Assembly: GCF_004375085.3 (NCBI RefSeq)
Contig: NZ_SNAQ03000016.1
Coordinates: 1-64,000 of the forward strand
DNA from: Lewinella sp. W8
GTDB lineage: Bacteria > Bacteroidota > Bacteroidia > Chitinophagales > Saprospiraceae
Length of the DNA stretch: 64,000 bases
Direction of reading: 5' to 3'
Shown here: positions 34,819-43,803 of the stretch, one piece after another
How positions within the stretch are numbered: position 1 is the first letter of the stretch
Layout of the letters: every line of letters begins with the position of its first letter
The notes under the pieces: model-generated
Database searches by the model: none
What the model saw: only the letters and a program-made list of their open reading frames with translations
What the model was told of the DNA's origin: nothing
Made by a program: the position numbers and the translations under genes

Positions 34819-36135
34819 ATGAAAATTGCCGTAGTTGGTACGGGCTACGTAGGCCTGGTAACCGGAACTTGTTTTGCCGAAACGGGCAACGAAGTCATCT
34901 GTGTGGACATTGATGCCGATAAGGTGGCCCGGATGCGGAACGGCGAGGTGCCCATTTACGAGCCGGACCTCGACGTGCTCTTCGAGCGCAACCAGCGGCA
35001 GGGGCGTTTACAATTCACGACCAACCTGCAGGAGGCGGTGGATCACGCCGAAATCATCTTCCTGGCCCTGCCCACGCCTCCGGGAGAGGACGGCTCGGCG
35101 GACCTGAAGTACATCCTGGGCGTGGCCAAGGAACTGGGAGGTATGATCTCCCATTACACCGTGGTGGTGGACAAGAGCACCGTGCCCGTGGGCACGGGGG
35201 AACGGGTGCACGCCGCCCTGGCCGAAAAGCTTGACGAATCGCTCTTCGACGTGGTATCTAACCCCGAATTCCTCCGGGAAGGGGTGGCCGTGGACGACTT
35301 TTTGAAGCCGGACCGCGTGGTCATCGGGACCAACAGTGATCGGGCCCAGGAGATTATGCACCGGCTGTACGAGCCCTTCGTGCGCTCCGGGAATCCGATC
35401 ATTTTCATGGACGTGCGCTCGGCGGAGATGACCAAATATGCCGCCAATTCCTACCTGGCCACCCGGATTTCCTTCATGAACGAAATCGCGAACCTCTGCG
35501 AAATCGCCGGGGCCGACGTGGACGCCGTGCGCCGCGGCATGGGCAGCGACTCGCGCATCGGCAAGCGCTTCCTGTTTCCCGGCGTGGGCTACGGGGGCTC
35601 CTGCTTCCCCAAGGACGTCCAGGCGCTGGCCCACACGGCCGGGCAGCACGACTATGACTTTCGCATCCTTACGTCCGTCATGGCCGTCAACGACCGCCAG
35701 CGGCTGCGGATCGCGGATAAGCTGGAGGCCTACTTTGGCGACGACCTGAAGGGCAAGACCATCGCGCTGTGGGGGTTGGCCTTCAAACCCAATACCGACG
35801 ACATCCGCGAAGCGCCCGCCCTCTACACCATCGACCGTCTTTTGGGCGCCGGAGCGCAGGTGCGGGCCTTTGACCCGGAAGCCATGGACAACGTGAAGGC
35901 CATCTACGGCGACAAGATCACCTTCTGCGAAGACCAGTACGAAGCCCTCGAAGGAGCCGATGCGCTGGCCATCGTCACGGAATGGTCGGTCTTCCGCACC
36001 CCGAACTTCGACCGGATGAAGAGCAGCCTGAACCACCCCGTCATCTTCGACGGGCGTAACCTCTACGACCTCCGCCGCATGGTGGAAGCCGGGTTCTACT
36101 ACGACTCCATCGGCCGCCAGGTCGTAGGGGAGTAG
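34819..36135 (+). CDS. ugd: UDP-glucose 6-dehydrogenase
   Basis: Oxidises UDP-glucose to UDP-glucuronate with two NAD+, for capsule, exopolysaccharide or lipopolysaccharide sugars. The 438-residue product has the family length. MKIAVVGTGYVGLVTGTCFAE is the NAD-binding N-terminus, EMTKYAANSYLATRISFMNE the central helix with the conserved Lys, and GGSCFPKDVQAL near residue 260 contains the catalytic Cys. ATG 34819 is chosen as it gives the canonical start; a 21-codon upstream extension runs through the promoter box and is rejected. No polysaccharide cluster is adjacent. Confidence 0.95.
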   Translation: MKIAVVGTGYVGLVTGTCFAETGNEVICVDIDADKVARMRNGEVPIYEPDLDVLFERNQRQGRLQFTTNLQEAVDHAEIIFLALPTPPGEDGSADLKYILGVAKELGGMISHYTVVVDKSTVPVGTGERVHAALAEKLDESLFDVVSNPEFLREGVAVDDFLKPDRVVIGTNSDRAQEIMHRLYEPFVRSGNPIIFMDVRSAEMTKYAANSYLATRISFMNEIANLCEIAGADVDAVRRGMGSDSRIGKRFLFPGVGYGGSCFPKDVQALAHTAGQHDYDFRILTSVMAVNDRQRLRIADKLEAYFGDDLKGKTIALWGLAFKPNTDDIREAPALYTIDRLLGAGAQVRAFDPEAMDNVKAIYGDKITFCEDQYEALEGADALAIVTEWSVFRTPNFDRMKSSLNHPVIFDGRNLYDLRRMVEAGFYYDSIGRQVVGE

Positions 36136-36457
36136 GGAGAAACCCGCTTGCCCGGGGTGGGGCGGCCGGAGCCGCTCCGGTAGCCCTGAGCAGTGTTGCC
36201 CCTTTCTCGGTTGCCGGAATCCAGATTTCTTCCTTCCTGCGTGACCTTCCCCCGGGAAGACGACCCATTTCGTGCCTGAAAATTAGGTCACTTACTTACC
36301 GATGAGCACCACGGAATCAGACATCTCTCCCGTTGATTTTCGGGCGGAATGAGTAATTGAGTTCAAACAATTACGGTAAAACGCAATTTCAAGGTTGATT
36401 ACTTGCTCCCCACTTTCGACGGTAGGGATGGGCTCAACGAGCATTAACCCTGGATGA
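36136..36457. other. Intergenic stretch with a possible GyrI-like gene remnant
   Basis: No intact gene. On the minus strand around 36198-36245 the translation KEEIWIPATEKG closely matches the C-terminal EEEIWIPIVEKG of the GyrI-like protein encoded at 37895-38374, and the DNA is similar over about 45 bp. It may be the scar of a lost duplicate. Nothing else recognisable. Confidence 0.3.
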
Positions 36458-37825
36458 ATGAGGAAAACTTTACTCTTACTGACGCTGACCTTTTTTGCCT
36501 TTACTACTCCTTCTATCGGTCAGACCTTAGTCGATGATTCCACCGTTCCCCCGAAACTCAGGGTCTTTATCAACGGTTGTGATCGGCGGGATGGAGGCTG
36601 TGATATGGACTTCATCCGAACGGAAATTACGGCGGTCGACTTCTACCGGGATAACCAAACGGCTGATCTCTTTCTGCTGATTAATGATAACCGATCTGGT
36701 GGAGGTGGCAGGCAGTACCAACTTTTGTTTATCGGTCAACAAAACTCCTATGCGAATAGAAGCGACACCCTCTACGTCAATACCAAGCAGACCGATACTG
36801 ACTTTGAAGTCCGGGAAAAACTTACCCGGTTCATCAAATTGGGTTTAGCGCCTTACGTTGCGAAAACCTTAGCGGGAGAGGAGGTGAAAATCGACATGAA
36901 GACGAGTGATGAGCTCGTGGAAGAAGTAGTACTGGAAACCGTTGATCCCTGGAATTATTGGGTGTTTAACGTGGGGGCTGACGCAAACATTGAATTAGAG
37001 GAACTAAGCCGGGAAATCAATCTTGGCGGGGACATTAACGTCAATCGGATCACGGATAATTGGAAAATTAATCTATCGGGGAGAATAGAGGAAAGGCTGA
37101 GGAGAACGATTCAAAAAGAACCAAGAGTAGATGAAGACGGTAATCCCGTTCTTGATGCAGACGGCAATCCCATCATCGATGAAGTTGAAAACAGCTTTGA
37201 TGTCTCGGAATTTGGCTTTGGTCACCAGCTGGTGAAGTCCATTTCACCCCAATGGTCTTACGGATATGACATAGAGGGTATTCAGAATACGCGGTTCAAT
37301 TATCAGTTTCAGCTGAGTTTCAGGCCAGCGATCGAGTACAATTTTTTTCCAGAATCAGAGCAGAACTCCAGATTTCTGAGGGTGAATTACGGCGTAGAAG
37401 TACGGAATAATCAATACGTTGAAGAAACGATTGACGGGGTTATGGAAGAAACCAGAGTCCTCCATAGTTTGCGCGCCAGCCTGGGACTCAATCAACGTTG
37501 GGGGAACCTGGAAGTAGGGTATCGTTTGCGGAACTACCTGGATGATTTCAGTTCCTGGACTACGGGGGTGAACGTTAGGGCGGAGGTCCGGGTCACCGGG
37601 AATTTTTCTTTCTTCATGCGGGTAGAGGGTAACTACGTGCAAGACCAGATCTACCTGGCGGCGGGAGATTTCACCGAACAGGATATTTTGAGCGGAAGGG
37701 TTACCCTACCTTCAGCCTACACCATTGATTCCAGATTCGGATTCAATTACCGGTTCGGTTCCAACCTCAATAACTTCGTGAACCGAAGATTTTTTGGCAG
37801 GGCCAACTTTGTCGGGAATGACTGA
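36458..37825 (+). CDS. Hypothetical exported envelope protein, probable beta-barrel
   Basis: Unrecognised 455-residue protein with a clear signal peptide (RKTLLLLTLTFFAFTTPSIGQ). Residues about 30-165 look like a soluble domain (VFINGCDRRDGGCDMDFIRTEI, DTLYVNTKQTD). From about 165 on, amphipathic strands alternate with turns (IELEELSREINLGGDINVNRIT ... LEVGYRLRNYLDDF ... TIDSRFGFNYRFG), suggesting an outer-membrane barrel. Residues 215-245 contain a near-repeat DEDGNPVLDADGNPIID. The gene is visibly richer in A and T than its neighbours and may have been acquired. Convergent with the GyrI-like gene. Confidence 0.7.
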   Translation: MRKTLLLLTLTFFAFTTPSIGQTLVDDSTVPPKLRVFINGCDRRDGGCDMDFIRTEITAVDFYRDNQTADLFLLINDNRSGGGGRQYQLLFIGQQNSYANRSDTLYVNTKQTDTDFEVREKLTRFIKLGLAPYVAKTLAGEEVKIDMKTSDELVEEVVLETVDPWNYWVFNVGADANIELEELSREINLGGDINVNRITDNWKINLSGRIEERLRRTIQKEPRVDEDGNPVLDADGNPIIDEVENSFDVSEFGFGHQLVKSISPQWSYGYDIEGIQNTRFNYQFQLSFRPAIEYNFFPESEQNSRFLRVNYGVEVRNNQYVEETIDGVMEETRVLHSLRASLGLNQRWGNLEVGYRLRNYLDDFSSWTTGVNVRAEVRVTGNFSFFMRVEGNYVQDQIYLAAGDFTEQDILSGRVTLPSAYTIDSRFGFNYRFGSNLNNFVNRRFFGRANFVGND

Positions 37826-37894
37826 TGGACCATTTTGGGGTAGGCTAACGGAGGGGAAACGCGAATCAAGGGTAGTTTGCCGTCCCGAGTGGTC

Positions 37895-38374
37895 TTACCC
37901 TTTTTCCACGATCGGAATCCAGATTTCCTCTTCCGAATTCGGGTCGTTGTTCCGGTATTTTTCTCCCAGCACCTCAAAGTGGGGGCGGTCATCAATGCGA
38001 TAGGGCGACTGGGGAAGCCATTCCCCGAAGATGTACCGAAAGATGGCAGGATCAGCACCGGAGCCGCGGTAGTCGAAGACGGCGTAAAGTCCGCCGGGTA
38101 GGACAAAGGCCTTCATTCCCGGGGGGATCTCGTCGAAGCTGTTGACTTCGACTGCCGCCCATTTTTCGAATGTCCTTTCGGGACTGAAGTTCCGGTGATA
38201 ATCCGCGTCGTAAAGCTGCATCGAAATCTTGTCCTGACTGACCCGGTTCGGGATGTCCTTGATGCTGGGCGCAAACCTGCTCCACAGCCATCCGGTGCGG
38301 TTTTCGGCCAGGCTCATACGCACGTGGATGCCGACTAGCTTCTTTTCCTTTAGGGGTTTGATTTTGGGGTGCAT
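37895..38374 (-). CDS. GyrI-like small-molecule-binding domain protein
   Basis: 159-residue cytoplasmic protein of the GyrI/AraC effector-binding fold, without any DNA-binding part. Typical elements: KLVGIHVRMSLAENRTGWLWSRF at the N-terminus, FVLPGGLYAVFDYRGSGAD around residue 105, IFGEWLPQSPYRIDDRPHFEVLG and the C-terminal EEEIWIPI. ATG 38374 (MHPKIKPLKEKKL) is preferred over the upstream frame extension. It begins 24 nt after the lipoprotein gene on the same strand. Stand-alone members bind, and some hydrolyse, cyclic or aromatic small molecules; the ligand here is unknown. Confidence 0.8.
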   Translation of the reverse strand: MHPKIKPLKEKKLVGIHVRMSLAENRTGWLWSRFAPSIKDIPNRVSQDKISMQLYDADYHRNFSPERTFEKWAAVEVNSFDEIPPGMKAFVLPGGLYAVFDYRGSGADPAIFRYIFGEWLPQSPYRIDDRPHFEVLGEKYRNNDPNSEEEIWIPIVEKG

Positions 38375-38397
38375 GGGGGACCTGATGATGGTAATTT

Positions 38398-39606
38398 CTA
38401 GCCACCTATTTTTTCCAGTCGAACCTTCTCCCAAATGCTTTCGGCGTGCGTAAGAAAACTGGCGGGGGCCTCATTGAATGAGGCGTCAACGGTTTTGGAG
38501 CCGTCCACCCTCATGCCCGGTGCTTCAAGGGTGGTCGTTCCCCGGATGATGTACTTGTTCCCGTTTTCCAGGGTCAGCAGCTTTAATTCTTTTGGCGATA
38601 CATCCGATATACAGGCTTTCCGGTAGGCAAAAGTGATTTCACCAAGGTTGTTCTCGTCCAGATCCGTTACGCTGATGGAACTTTCGATGAAACTGAGGAA
38701 CAGGTCGAATTCACAGCTTTTCTCAGCATCGTACACTCTCCTCAGTAGTTTAGCCTGGCTTCCGGCTACGGCGTAGTGATAGACGAATAGTTCTTCCTCA
38801 CCCTTAGTAAACAACACGATGTTTTCACCATTCGAATCCTCCCAGGCTTTCTGCAGCACAATTTCCCCATCATGGTTGAGAGTTGACGGGGCGTAAGTAG
38901 GGGTTTTTATCTCCCGGAAGGTGGCGGATTGGCTGGCCAGTTTATCCTGCACGATTTCCTTGATGAATTTTTCGCCGTCCCACCGTAAGTACACCTTATT
39001 GATGACCTCACGTGTCTCAAACTCGTCTACCATCCACGTATTCAGAGTGACTTCGATCTTTTCGTCGTCGACGAAACTATACTGCAGCTGTGGTTGAAAA
39101 GAATCTGGTAGCTTGTCCGCTTCCCGGACAAAATCGTTGGCACTCACGGCTCCCGGATGGTCTCCGGTTTCGAGCTGGCCATCGGTGTAATTCCATAGTT
39201 GTAGAGTGGAGGTTTGTCCGTTGGTCACGGTAATGCCTAACGCGCCACCCGGAGAGTGCTCCCGCTTGAAGTAGTGAAGTTCCACCGCGTCATTAGCCAG
39301 GCTGTTCAGGGCTAACCGGGTGTTGGTGGTTTCCGTGATTTCCCAGGACTCGGACTTTCCCGCTTTAATCAGGGACTCCTTTTCCGCTGCCGTGAGGCCT
39401 TCGGTCGTACGGTCAAATACGGACAGGGGGCTCAACTTCAGTAGCGTTTTCAAGTCGACGGCTTCCGTGCTGGGGTCTTCGGCCTTTTCGTCCACCATCA
39501 TTTCATTTCCCGGATTACTCTGATCGTTATCCGTTAAGCTTTGGTCACCGGAATCGCCGCAGGCAAAGAGTAGGATGACGAGAGAAAATAGCATGGCTTG
39601 CTTCAT
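38398..39606 (-). CDS. Hypothetical lipoprotein
   Basis: 402-residue protein with a lipoprotein signal (KQAMLFSLVILLFACGDSGDQ; lipobox LFAC). The rest is soluble, acidic near the N-terminus (residues about 20-50, many D, E, S, N), then mixed alpha/beta with no recognised motif. ATG 39604-39606 is chosen because it starts the signal peptide; the open frame runs a further 33 codons upstream without meaning. Followed by the GyrI-like gene. Confidence 0.72.
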   Translation of the reverse strand: MKQAMLFSLVILLFACGDSGDQSLTDNDQSNPGNEMMVDEKAEDPSTEAVDLKTLLKLSPLSVFDRTTEGLTAAEKESLIKAGKSESWEITETTNTRLALNSLANDAVELHYFKREHSPGGALGITVTNGQTSTLQLWNYTDGQLETGDHPGAVSANDFVREADKLPDSFQPQLQYSFVDDEKIEVTLNTWMVDEFETREVINKVYLRWDGEKFIKEIVQDKLASQSATFREIKTPTYAPSTLNHDGEIVLQKAWEDSNGENIVLFTKGEEELFVYHYAVAGSQAKLLRRVYDAEKSCEFDLFLSFIESSISVTDLDENNLGEITFAYRKACISDVSPKELKLLTLENGNKYIIRGTTTLEAPGMRVDGSKTVDASFNEAPASFLTHAESIWEKVRLEKIGG

Positions 39607-39697
39607 GGTGAGTGTTTTTGTTGAGTGTGGCAGAAAAGGGTACCCGTGTATGATCGTATTCAGCATCAAGGTATGGCAGGGCAAGGGGAAATTGCGG

Positions 39698-40846
39698 TCA
39701 ATCACGGCGAGAGCTCCTCCATTTCTTCAGGATCTCCGCTTCCCGCTGCATTAATGATCCCTCGCCCGCCAGAATGTTGTCGCGCCGTTCCTGGGGAACG
39801 GCTTCCGAATACCACCAGGCTCGCGTGGCTGCAACCGTTTCGGACAGCGGCCGGAAGGTGAGTCCGGCATCCAGGGCCCGTTGGTTGTCACTTTTGGACA
39901 TCCCGGCGTATTCGGGCAGTTGGATCACCCACGGCTGAATGGCGAACAGGCCGTTTTCCCGCAGGAAGTCGACGTCATCAATTTGTACGTATTTCACCGG
40001 AGAACTATAGCTTGCGTGAATGCCGTGGACAAAAGCGTTGGTCGTCATCGGGAAACCGGGGCCGGAACCGTTGTAGGTGCCGGCGGCCTTATTCTCCAGC
40101 AGGCGGATCATCCATTCCGCCAGGTCGCGTACGTCGATGTACTGCACCACCTCGTCCCGGTCGCCCGGAATGATGATCTCTCCCCCTAGCTCGATTCTGG
40201 CCAGCCAGTAGGGGAAGCGATCGGTGCGATCGCCGGGACCAACGATCAGGGTGGGCCGCACGATGATGGACCGTTCCGGTCCGAAAACGTCCAGGGTCGC
40301 CATTTCCGACGTGGCCTTCATGACGCCGTATTCGTAGGTGAATCGTTCTTCTTCCGTAATCCCACTGGGGATCTCGGTGACCAGCGTCCTTTTCTCCGAA
40401 AAATCTTCTCCTGTAAAGGGGTAGTAAACGCTGATGGAGGAGGTGTACAGGTAGTAATCAACCTGATCGACCAGCAATTTTGCGGTATCCTCCGTCCACT
40501 TGGTTTTGCGCCCGGAATTGTCAATGACGACGTCCCACTTCCGGTTTTTCAGGGCTTCCAGGTTGTCCTCCCGGTCACCCACGAGCTGTTCTATCCGGGA
40601 AAAGACTTCGGGGTGCACTTTCGGGATGGTTTTCCCCCGGGTGAAGATGGAGACTTCGTGCCCCCGGTCCAGGGCGTAGGCGATCTGGTGGGGACCCAAA
40701 AAGCTGGTTCCTCCGAGGATCAGAATCTTGAGTTTTTCCGTGCTTTCTTTGGTGGGGGCCAGGCTTTTCAGGGGGCTGGCGTCAATTATCGGCACCAGGC
40801 CCAGGGCCAGGCTGGTTTCCAGGAATTTTCTTCTGCTCTTTTTCAT
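39698..40846 (-). CDS. Tat-exported NAD-dependent epimerase/dehydratase
   Basis: 382 residues. The N-terminus KKSRRKFLETSLALGLVPII is a twin-arginine signal (RRKFLE), so the folded protein with its cofactor is exported to the periplasm. ILGGTSFLGPHQIAYALDRGH is the Rossmann motif; YEYGVMKATSE supplies the YxxxK pair. An extended SDR in the periplasm is uncommon, though related ones with Tat signals exist in Bacteroidota. It lies 40 bp downstream of the DUF1593 hydrolase on the same strand; both are exported and may act on the same substrate, possibly a sugar or nucleoside. Confidence 0.82.
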   Translation of the reverse strand: MKKSRRKFLETSLALGLVPIIDASPLKSLAPTKESTEKLKILILGGTSFLGPHQIAYALDRGHEVSIFTRGKTIPKVHPEVFSRIEQLVGDREDNLEALKNRKWDVVIDNSGRKTKWTEDTAKLLVDQVDYYLYTSSISVYYPFTGEDFSEKRTLVTEIPSGITEEERFTYEYGVMKATSEMATLDVFGPERSIIVRPTLIVGPGDRTDRFPYWLARIELGGEIIIPGDRDEVVQYIDVRDLAEWMIRLLENKAAGTYNGSGPGFPMTTNAFVHGIHASYSSPVKYVQIDDVDFLRENGLFAIQPWVIQLPEYAGMSKSDNQRALDAGLTFRPLSETVAATRAWWYSEAVPQERRDNILAGEGSLMQREAEILKKWRSSRRD

Positions 40847-40886
40847 GCTCGCAAATTTGGTGAAGCTTGATGATCGTGGTTGGGAA

Positions 40887-42449
40887 TCAATCCCTCACGG
40901 TGATGATCACCCGCGCGTATCGCGTGAGGCTTGGCACTCCCTTATCGGTGGCTTCTAAAATAAGGTGGATGGTTTGTCCGCCCCTGGCGTCTTCCGGTAT
41001 CTGGATGTCCGCATTCAGGTTCTCCGCATTGGTGATTTCCACCTTGCCCGGGTAGCTGCCCACGTGGAACTGCCACCATCTGACGGTTACCTCGTCACCA
41101 TCGGGGTCCGATGCGAGTCCGTGGAGACGGATTTTTTGCCCGGCATTCGCCATCAGGGATAAGGGGCCCATGACCCCGACTTCCGGGTCGTGATTGGCGT
41201 TGGCGTAGGTCTCGGTGACGGACCACTTCAGGCGATTGGCGAAGTCGCGCTGTGCCTGGGGAAAGAAATTAGGGTAGGCCAACTCATCTCCGTTTAATTG
41301 ACGGTTCAGAGCCTCCATATTGTCGGCCATCTCGTCGGCGTTGAGTTCGGAAGAGAAAGCCCCGGAGCTACTGGCTTCCTCCACGACACCACGTCCGCCC
41401 CAGCCGCCGAAGGCGGCATCTTCGTAGGCGCGTAGGCCATTTCCGAGCATGTTCATGAAGGTGTGATTGTCCCCTTCCCCCAGCCAGGAGCCCTGGGGCT
41501 GGACGGGCATCCAGACAAAGTACCCCATATCCCGGAGTTCCTCGTTAGAGTGGCCCGATAGCCCGAAGTAGTCCACTTTATCGCCCTCGACCATCTGCTT
41601 GCCATCTCCCCATACCCGATACAATTCGCCCAGCGGGCCGCGATCCCTGACGTTCTCCTTCATCCAGGAGGGGGTGAGGTACCCGGCGTTGGCCGGCGAG
41701 GCGTTTAGCTGGGCACCGTAGCCGTAGTTCGGGCCATCCCGGAATTGTCGGTACTCGATGTCCGGCCAGTTGGGTTTGATGTACCTGGCGTAGGTGTCAT
41801 CCTGATCGCCGGAGGGAAGCAGTACTACTTTCCGGGAGATCTTCCGCCGTAAAGCTTCCCATTCGGTGGTGTACTCGTACGTTTCCTGGATCGATTTCAG
41901 GGCCCGGGCGATGGTGCTGTGGCCGCCCCAGGCGGCCAGGAAGAGCGGCCCGGGTTTGTCGTCTAGAATCAGGGATTCGATCAACTTGGAGCCGGGGGAA
42001 TCTTTGGAAATGTCCCCGTCAAACTCAATGTTCCCGTACCGAATTTTTGACTTCAGGTAATCGGGCGTGGGGTAGCCCGGATGGTGTTTTTTTAGGTTCG
42101 GGTATACCCGTTCGTACGCCTCCACGACGTCGTGAATAAACCGCTCGTCTTCCGCCCATCGCCACGACTCGCAGGGGCAAACCCCCATTCCGAACCGGTC
42201 GTATTCCCTTCCCGGCACAAACCACTTGGTACCCTTGCCGTCCCCGCTCCAGTGAAACTGACTGCTCGCGTAGACGAGCCCCTCAATATTAAGGTCGGTG
42301 CTGTAGAGCAGAAACCGGATCAGGGAGTTATTGTCGTCCAACTCCGGGTCGGCAGTAATCACGATACGCGGCCGAGGCTGGTCGCCGGCGTTTTGGCCAT
42401 TCAGTCCGGTGGAGAGTAGGACAATAAACACCAGATACGCCAGGCGCAT
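40887..42449 (-). CDS. DUF1593 nucleoside-hydrolase-like secreted protein (Sde182 type)
   Basis: 520-residue exported protein. A signal peptide (RLAYLVFIVLLSTGLNGQ) precedes PRIVITADPELDDNNSLIRFLLY, the acidic metal-binding start of nucleoside-hydrolase-like domains. The middle (GPLFLAAWGGHSTIARAL, NLVxx-type segments) belongs to DUF1593, and the last ~95 residues (GPLSLMANAGQKIRLHGLASDPDGDEVTVRWW) are the beta-sandwich C-terminal domain seen in cellulose-binding protein Sde182. The DUF1593 family is linked to polysaccharide use, with hydrolase activity inferred from fold only. ATG 42449 starts the signal peptide. Operon-like with the Tat epimerase. Confidence 0.85.
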   Translation of the reverse strand: MRLAYLVFIVLLSTGLNGQNAGDQPRPRIVITADPELDDNNSLIRFLLYSTDLNIEGLVYASSQFHWSGDGKGTKWFVPGREYDRFGMGVCPCESWRWAEDERFIHDVVEAYERVYPNLKKHHPGYPTPDYLKSKIRYGNIEFDGDISKDSPGSKLIESLILDDKPGPLFLAAWGGHSTIARALKSIQETYEYTTEWEALRRKISRKVVLLPSGDQDDTYARYIKPNWPDIEYRQFRDGPNYGYGAQLNASPANAGYLTPSWMKENVRDRGPLGELYRVWGDGKQMVEGDKVDYFGLSGHSNEELRDMGYFVWMPVQPQGSWLGEGDNHTFMNMLGNGLRAYEDAAFGGWGGRGVVEEASSSGAFSSELNADEMADNMEALNRQLNGDELAYPNFFPQAQRDFANRLKWSVTETYANANHDPEVGVMGPLSLMANAGQKIRLHGLASDPDGDEVTVRWWQFHVGSYPGKVEITNAENLNADIQIPEDARGGQTIHLILEATDKGVPSLTRYARVIITVRD

Positions 42450-42576
42450 GGGTTGCCGCTTCCCTGAAGGTAGGCGAGGTGAAATCATGGGGTAGTGGTT
42501 TTGCTAGCGGTAAAATAGGGGTAAAGCCACTAAACCCCATGCGCGCTCTTCCTATCCCAATCTGTTTCCCCACCAT

Positions 42577-42650
42577 CGGCCTGGAAGGCCGCTCCTTACG
42601 GCGGAGCAAGGTCAGCGGTCCGTTCGGAGAGCGGGCCAAGGCCCTGCGAC
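42577..42650 (+). repeat. Three-hairpin repeat, copy 1
   Basis: GGCC-TGGAA-GGCC, then GCTCC..GGAGC, then a third stem around GTCCGTTC-GGA-GAGCGGGC, ending GCCCTGCGAC. It is the most diverged of the three clustered copies. Confidence 0.7.
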
Positions 42651-42729
42651 TGCGGAAGAGTGGATGTAAAAACTCAACCTCCTCATGGGTAAGCCCATAC
42701 TTTCCGCCCCATACCAACCACCCTCCCCA

Positions 42730-42804
42730 TCGGCCTGGAAGGCCGTTCCTCACTGCGGAGCAAGGTCTGCGGTCCGTTCGCAGAACGGGCTAGGGCGTTG
42801 CGAC
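42730..42804 (+). repeat. Three-hairpin repeat, copy 2
   Basis: Same layout as copy 3, with about 95 percent identity. The upstream 40 bp (ATACTTTCCGCCCCATACCA) also resemble those of copy 3, so the conserved unit starts before the first hairpin. Confidence 0.75.
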
Positions 42805-42896
42805 TGGGAAAGCACCTTTCCAATTAACCTTGACGTACGGTAAAGCCCTTACTCTCCTTGATTCAGGGGGAATCTTCCGCTACCCCATGGCAGCCC

Positions 42897-43577
42897 TTAA
42901 ATTTCCACGCCCTCCTTCCACTGCAACCCGTCCGGTAATTCTTGGTCCGTGAACTCTACATGAATCACCCGGCGGCTTTTATGATTTTCCGTCCTTCTTG
43001 ATGCGTGTAAAATCAGGGGCTTCATTACCAAAATTCCTCCCCTTTGCACCTCACAGATCCGCTCTACACCTTCCCGAGTTTTCATCCAGTCCTTGATTTG
43101 GATGACACCCCCAGTATGTGATCCTTCCATCACCCGCAGCGCCCCGTTTTCTTCGGGGCAATCATCAAGGTGGATTCTTACCGTAAAGATATTTTCCAAA
43201 AAAGCTCTTGGTGGTTGTACTACCGTCCTTTGGCCGGCTACCCTCCAGTTCCTGAAGCCCGGAACCTCCTTTCTGTTTGTCAGGTTTATTGTTAAATCTT
43301 GGTGCCAGTTCACGATCCAGTTGGCGCTTGGTGGCTTGTCGAAGTAAATGGACTTAATGGACTTGGTGCAGTCCGGAGCAATGCGCTTGATAATCTCAAG
43401 TAGATTGTCCGTAAACACCTTTTGGGCGATTTCAGGGTGATCGGCCAGGAAATTCCGTACACCATACCTGTTTTCCAGTCCCTTAGAGTGGATCAGCCGT
43501 AAAATCTCGTCTATTTCCTGTTTGGAGTAGACGTCTTCAATCACTTCAAAACCTTTTGGACCCAGGGGAGATATCAT
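42897..43577 (-). CDS. Phytanoyl-CoA dioxygenase (PhyH) family protein
   Basis: 226-residue Fe(II)/2-oxoglutarate-dependent oxygenase. NWHQDLTINL near residue 91 gives the H-x-D iron ligands, LILHASRRT near 192 the distal His, and SRRVIHVEF the Arg that binds 2-oxoglutarate. HLDDCPEENGALRVMEGSHTGG is a family hallmark. Substrate is not predictable: members hydroxylate lipids, antibiotics, amino acids and osmolytes. It stands alone between two groups of three-hairpin repeats, with a less GC-rich coding sequence than its neighbours, which may point to transfer. Confidence 0.85.
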   Translation of the reverse strand: MISPLGPKGFEVIEDVYSKQEIDEILRLIHSKGLENRYGVRNFLADHPEIAQKVFTDNLLEIIKRIAPDCTKSIKSIYFDKPPSANWIVNWHQDLTINLTNRKEVPGFRNWRVAGQRTVVQPPRAFLENIFTVRIHLDDCPEENGALRVMEGSHTGGVIQIKDWMKTREGVERICEVQRGGILVMKPLILHASRRTENHKSRRVIHVEFTDQELPDGLQWKEGVEI

Positions 43578-43724
43578 CGTGCTCTTTTTATTGCCCAGAA
43601 TCCTTTACGAACCGGCCATCAGGAATCAACATTGAAAGGGACGCCCCGCCAAGTTAGGTTTAATTGCTTGGCCAACCGATCGATCGCTCAATACTTTTCG
43701 TCCCATGCCAGCCTGCCCGCGTTA

Positions 43725-43799
43725 TCGGCCTGGAAGGCCGCTCCTCACTGCGGAGCAAGGTCTGCAGCCCGTTCGCAGAACGGGCTAGGGCCTTGCGAC
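43725..43799 (+). repeat. Three-hairpin repeat, copy 3
   Basis: Hairpin 1 GGCC-TGGAA-GGCC; hairpin 2 GCTCC..GGAGC; hairpin 3 with outer stem GCAAGG / CCTTGC, internal boxes TCTGCAG and CTAGGG, and inner stem CCCGTTC-GCA-GAACGGG. Ends 4 bp before the stop codon of the serine hydrolase gene. Confidence 0.78.
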
Positions 43800-43803
43800 A
43801 CCA

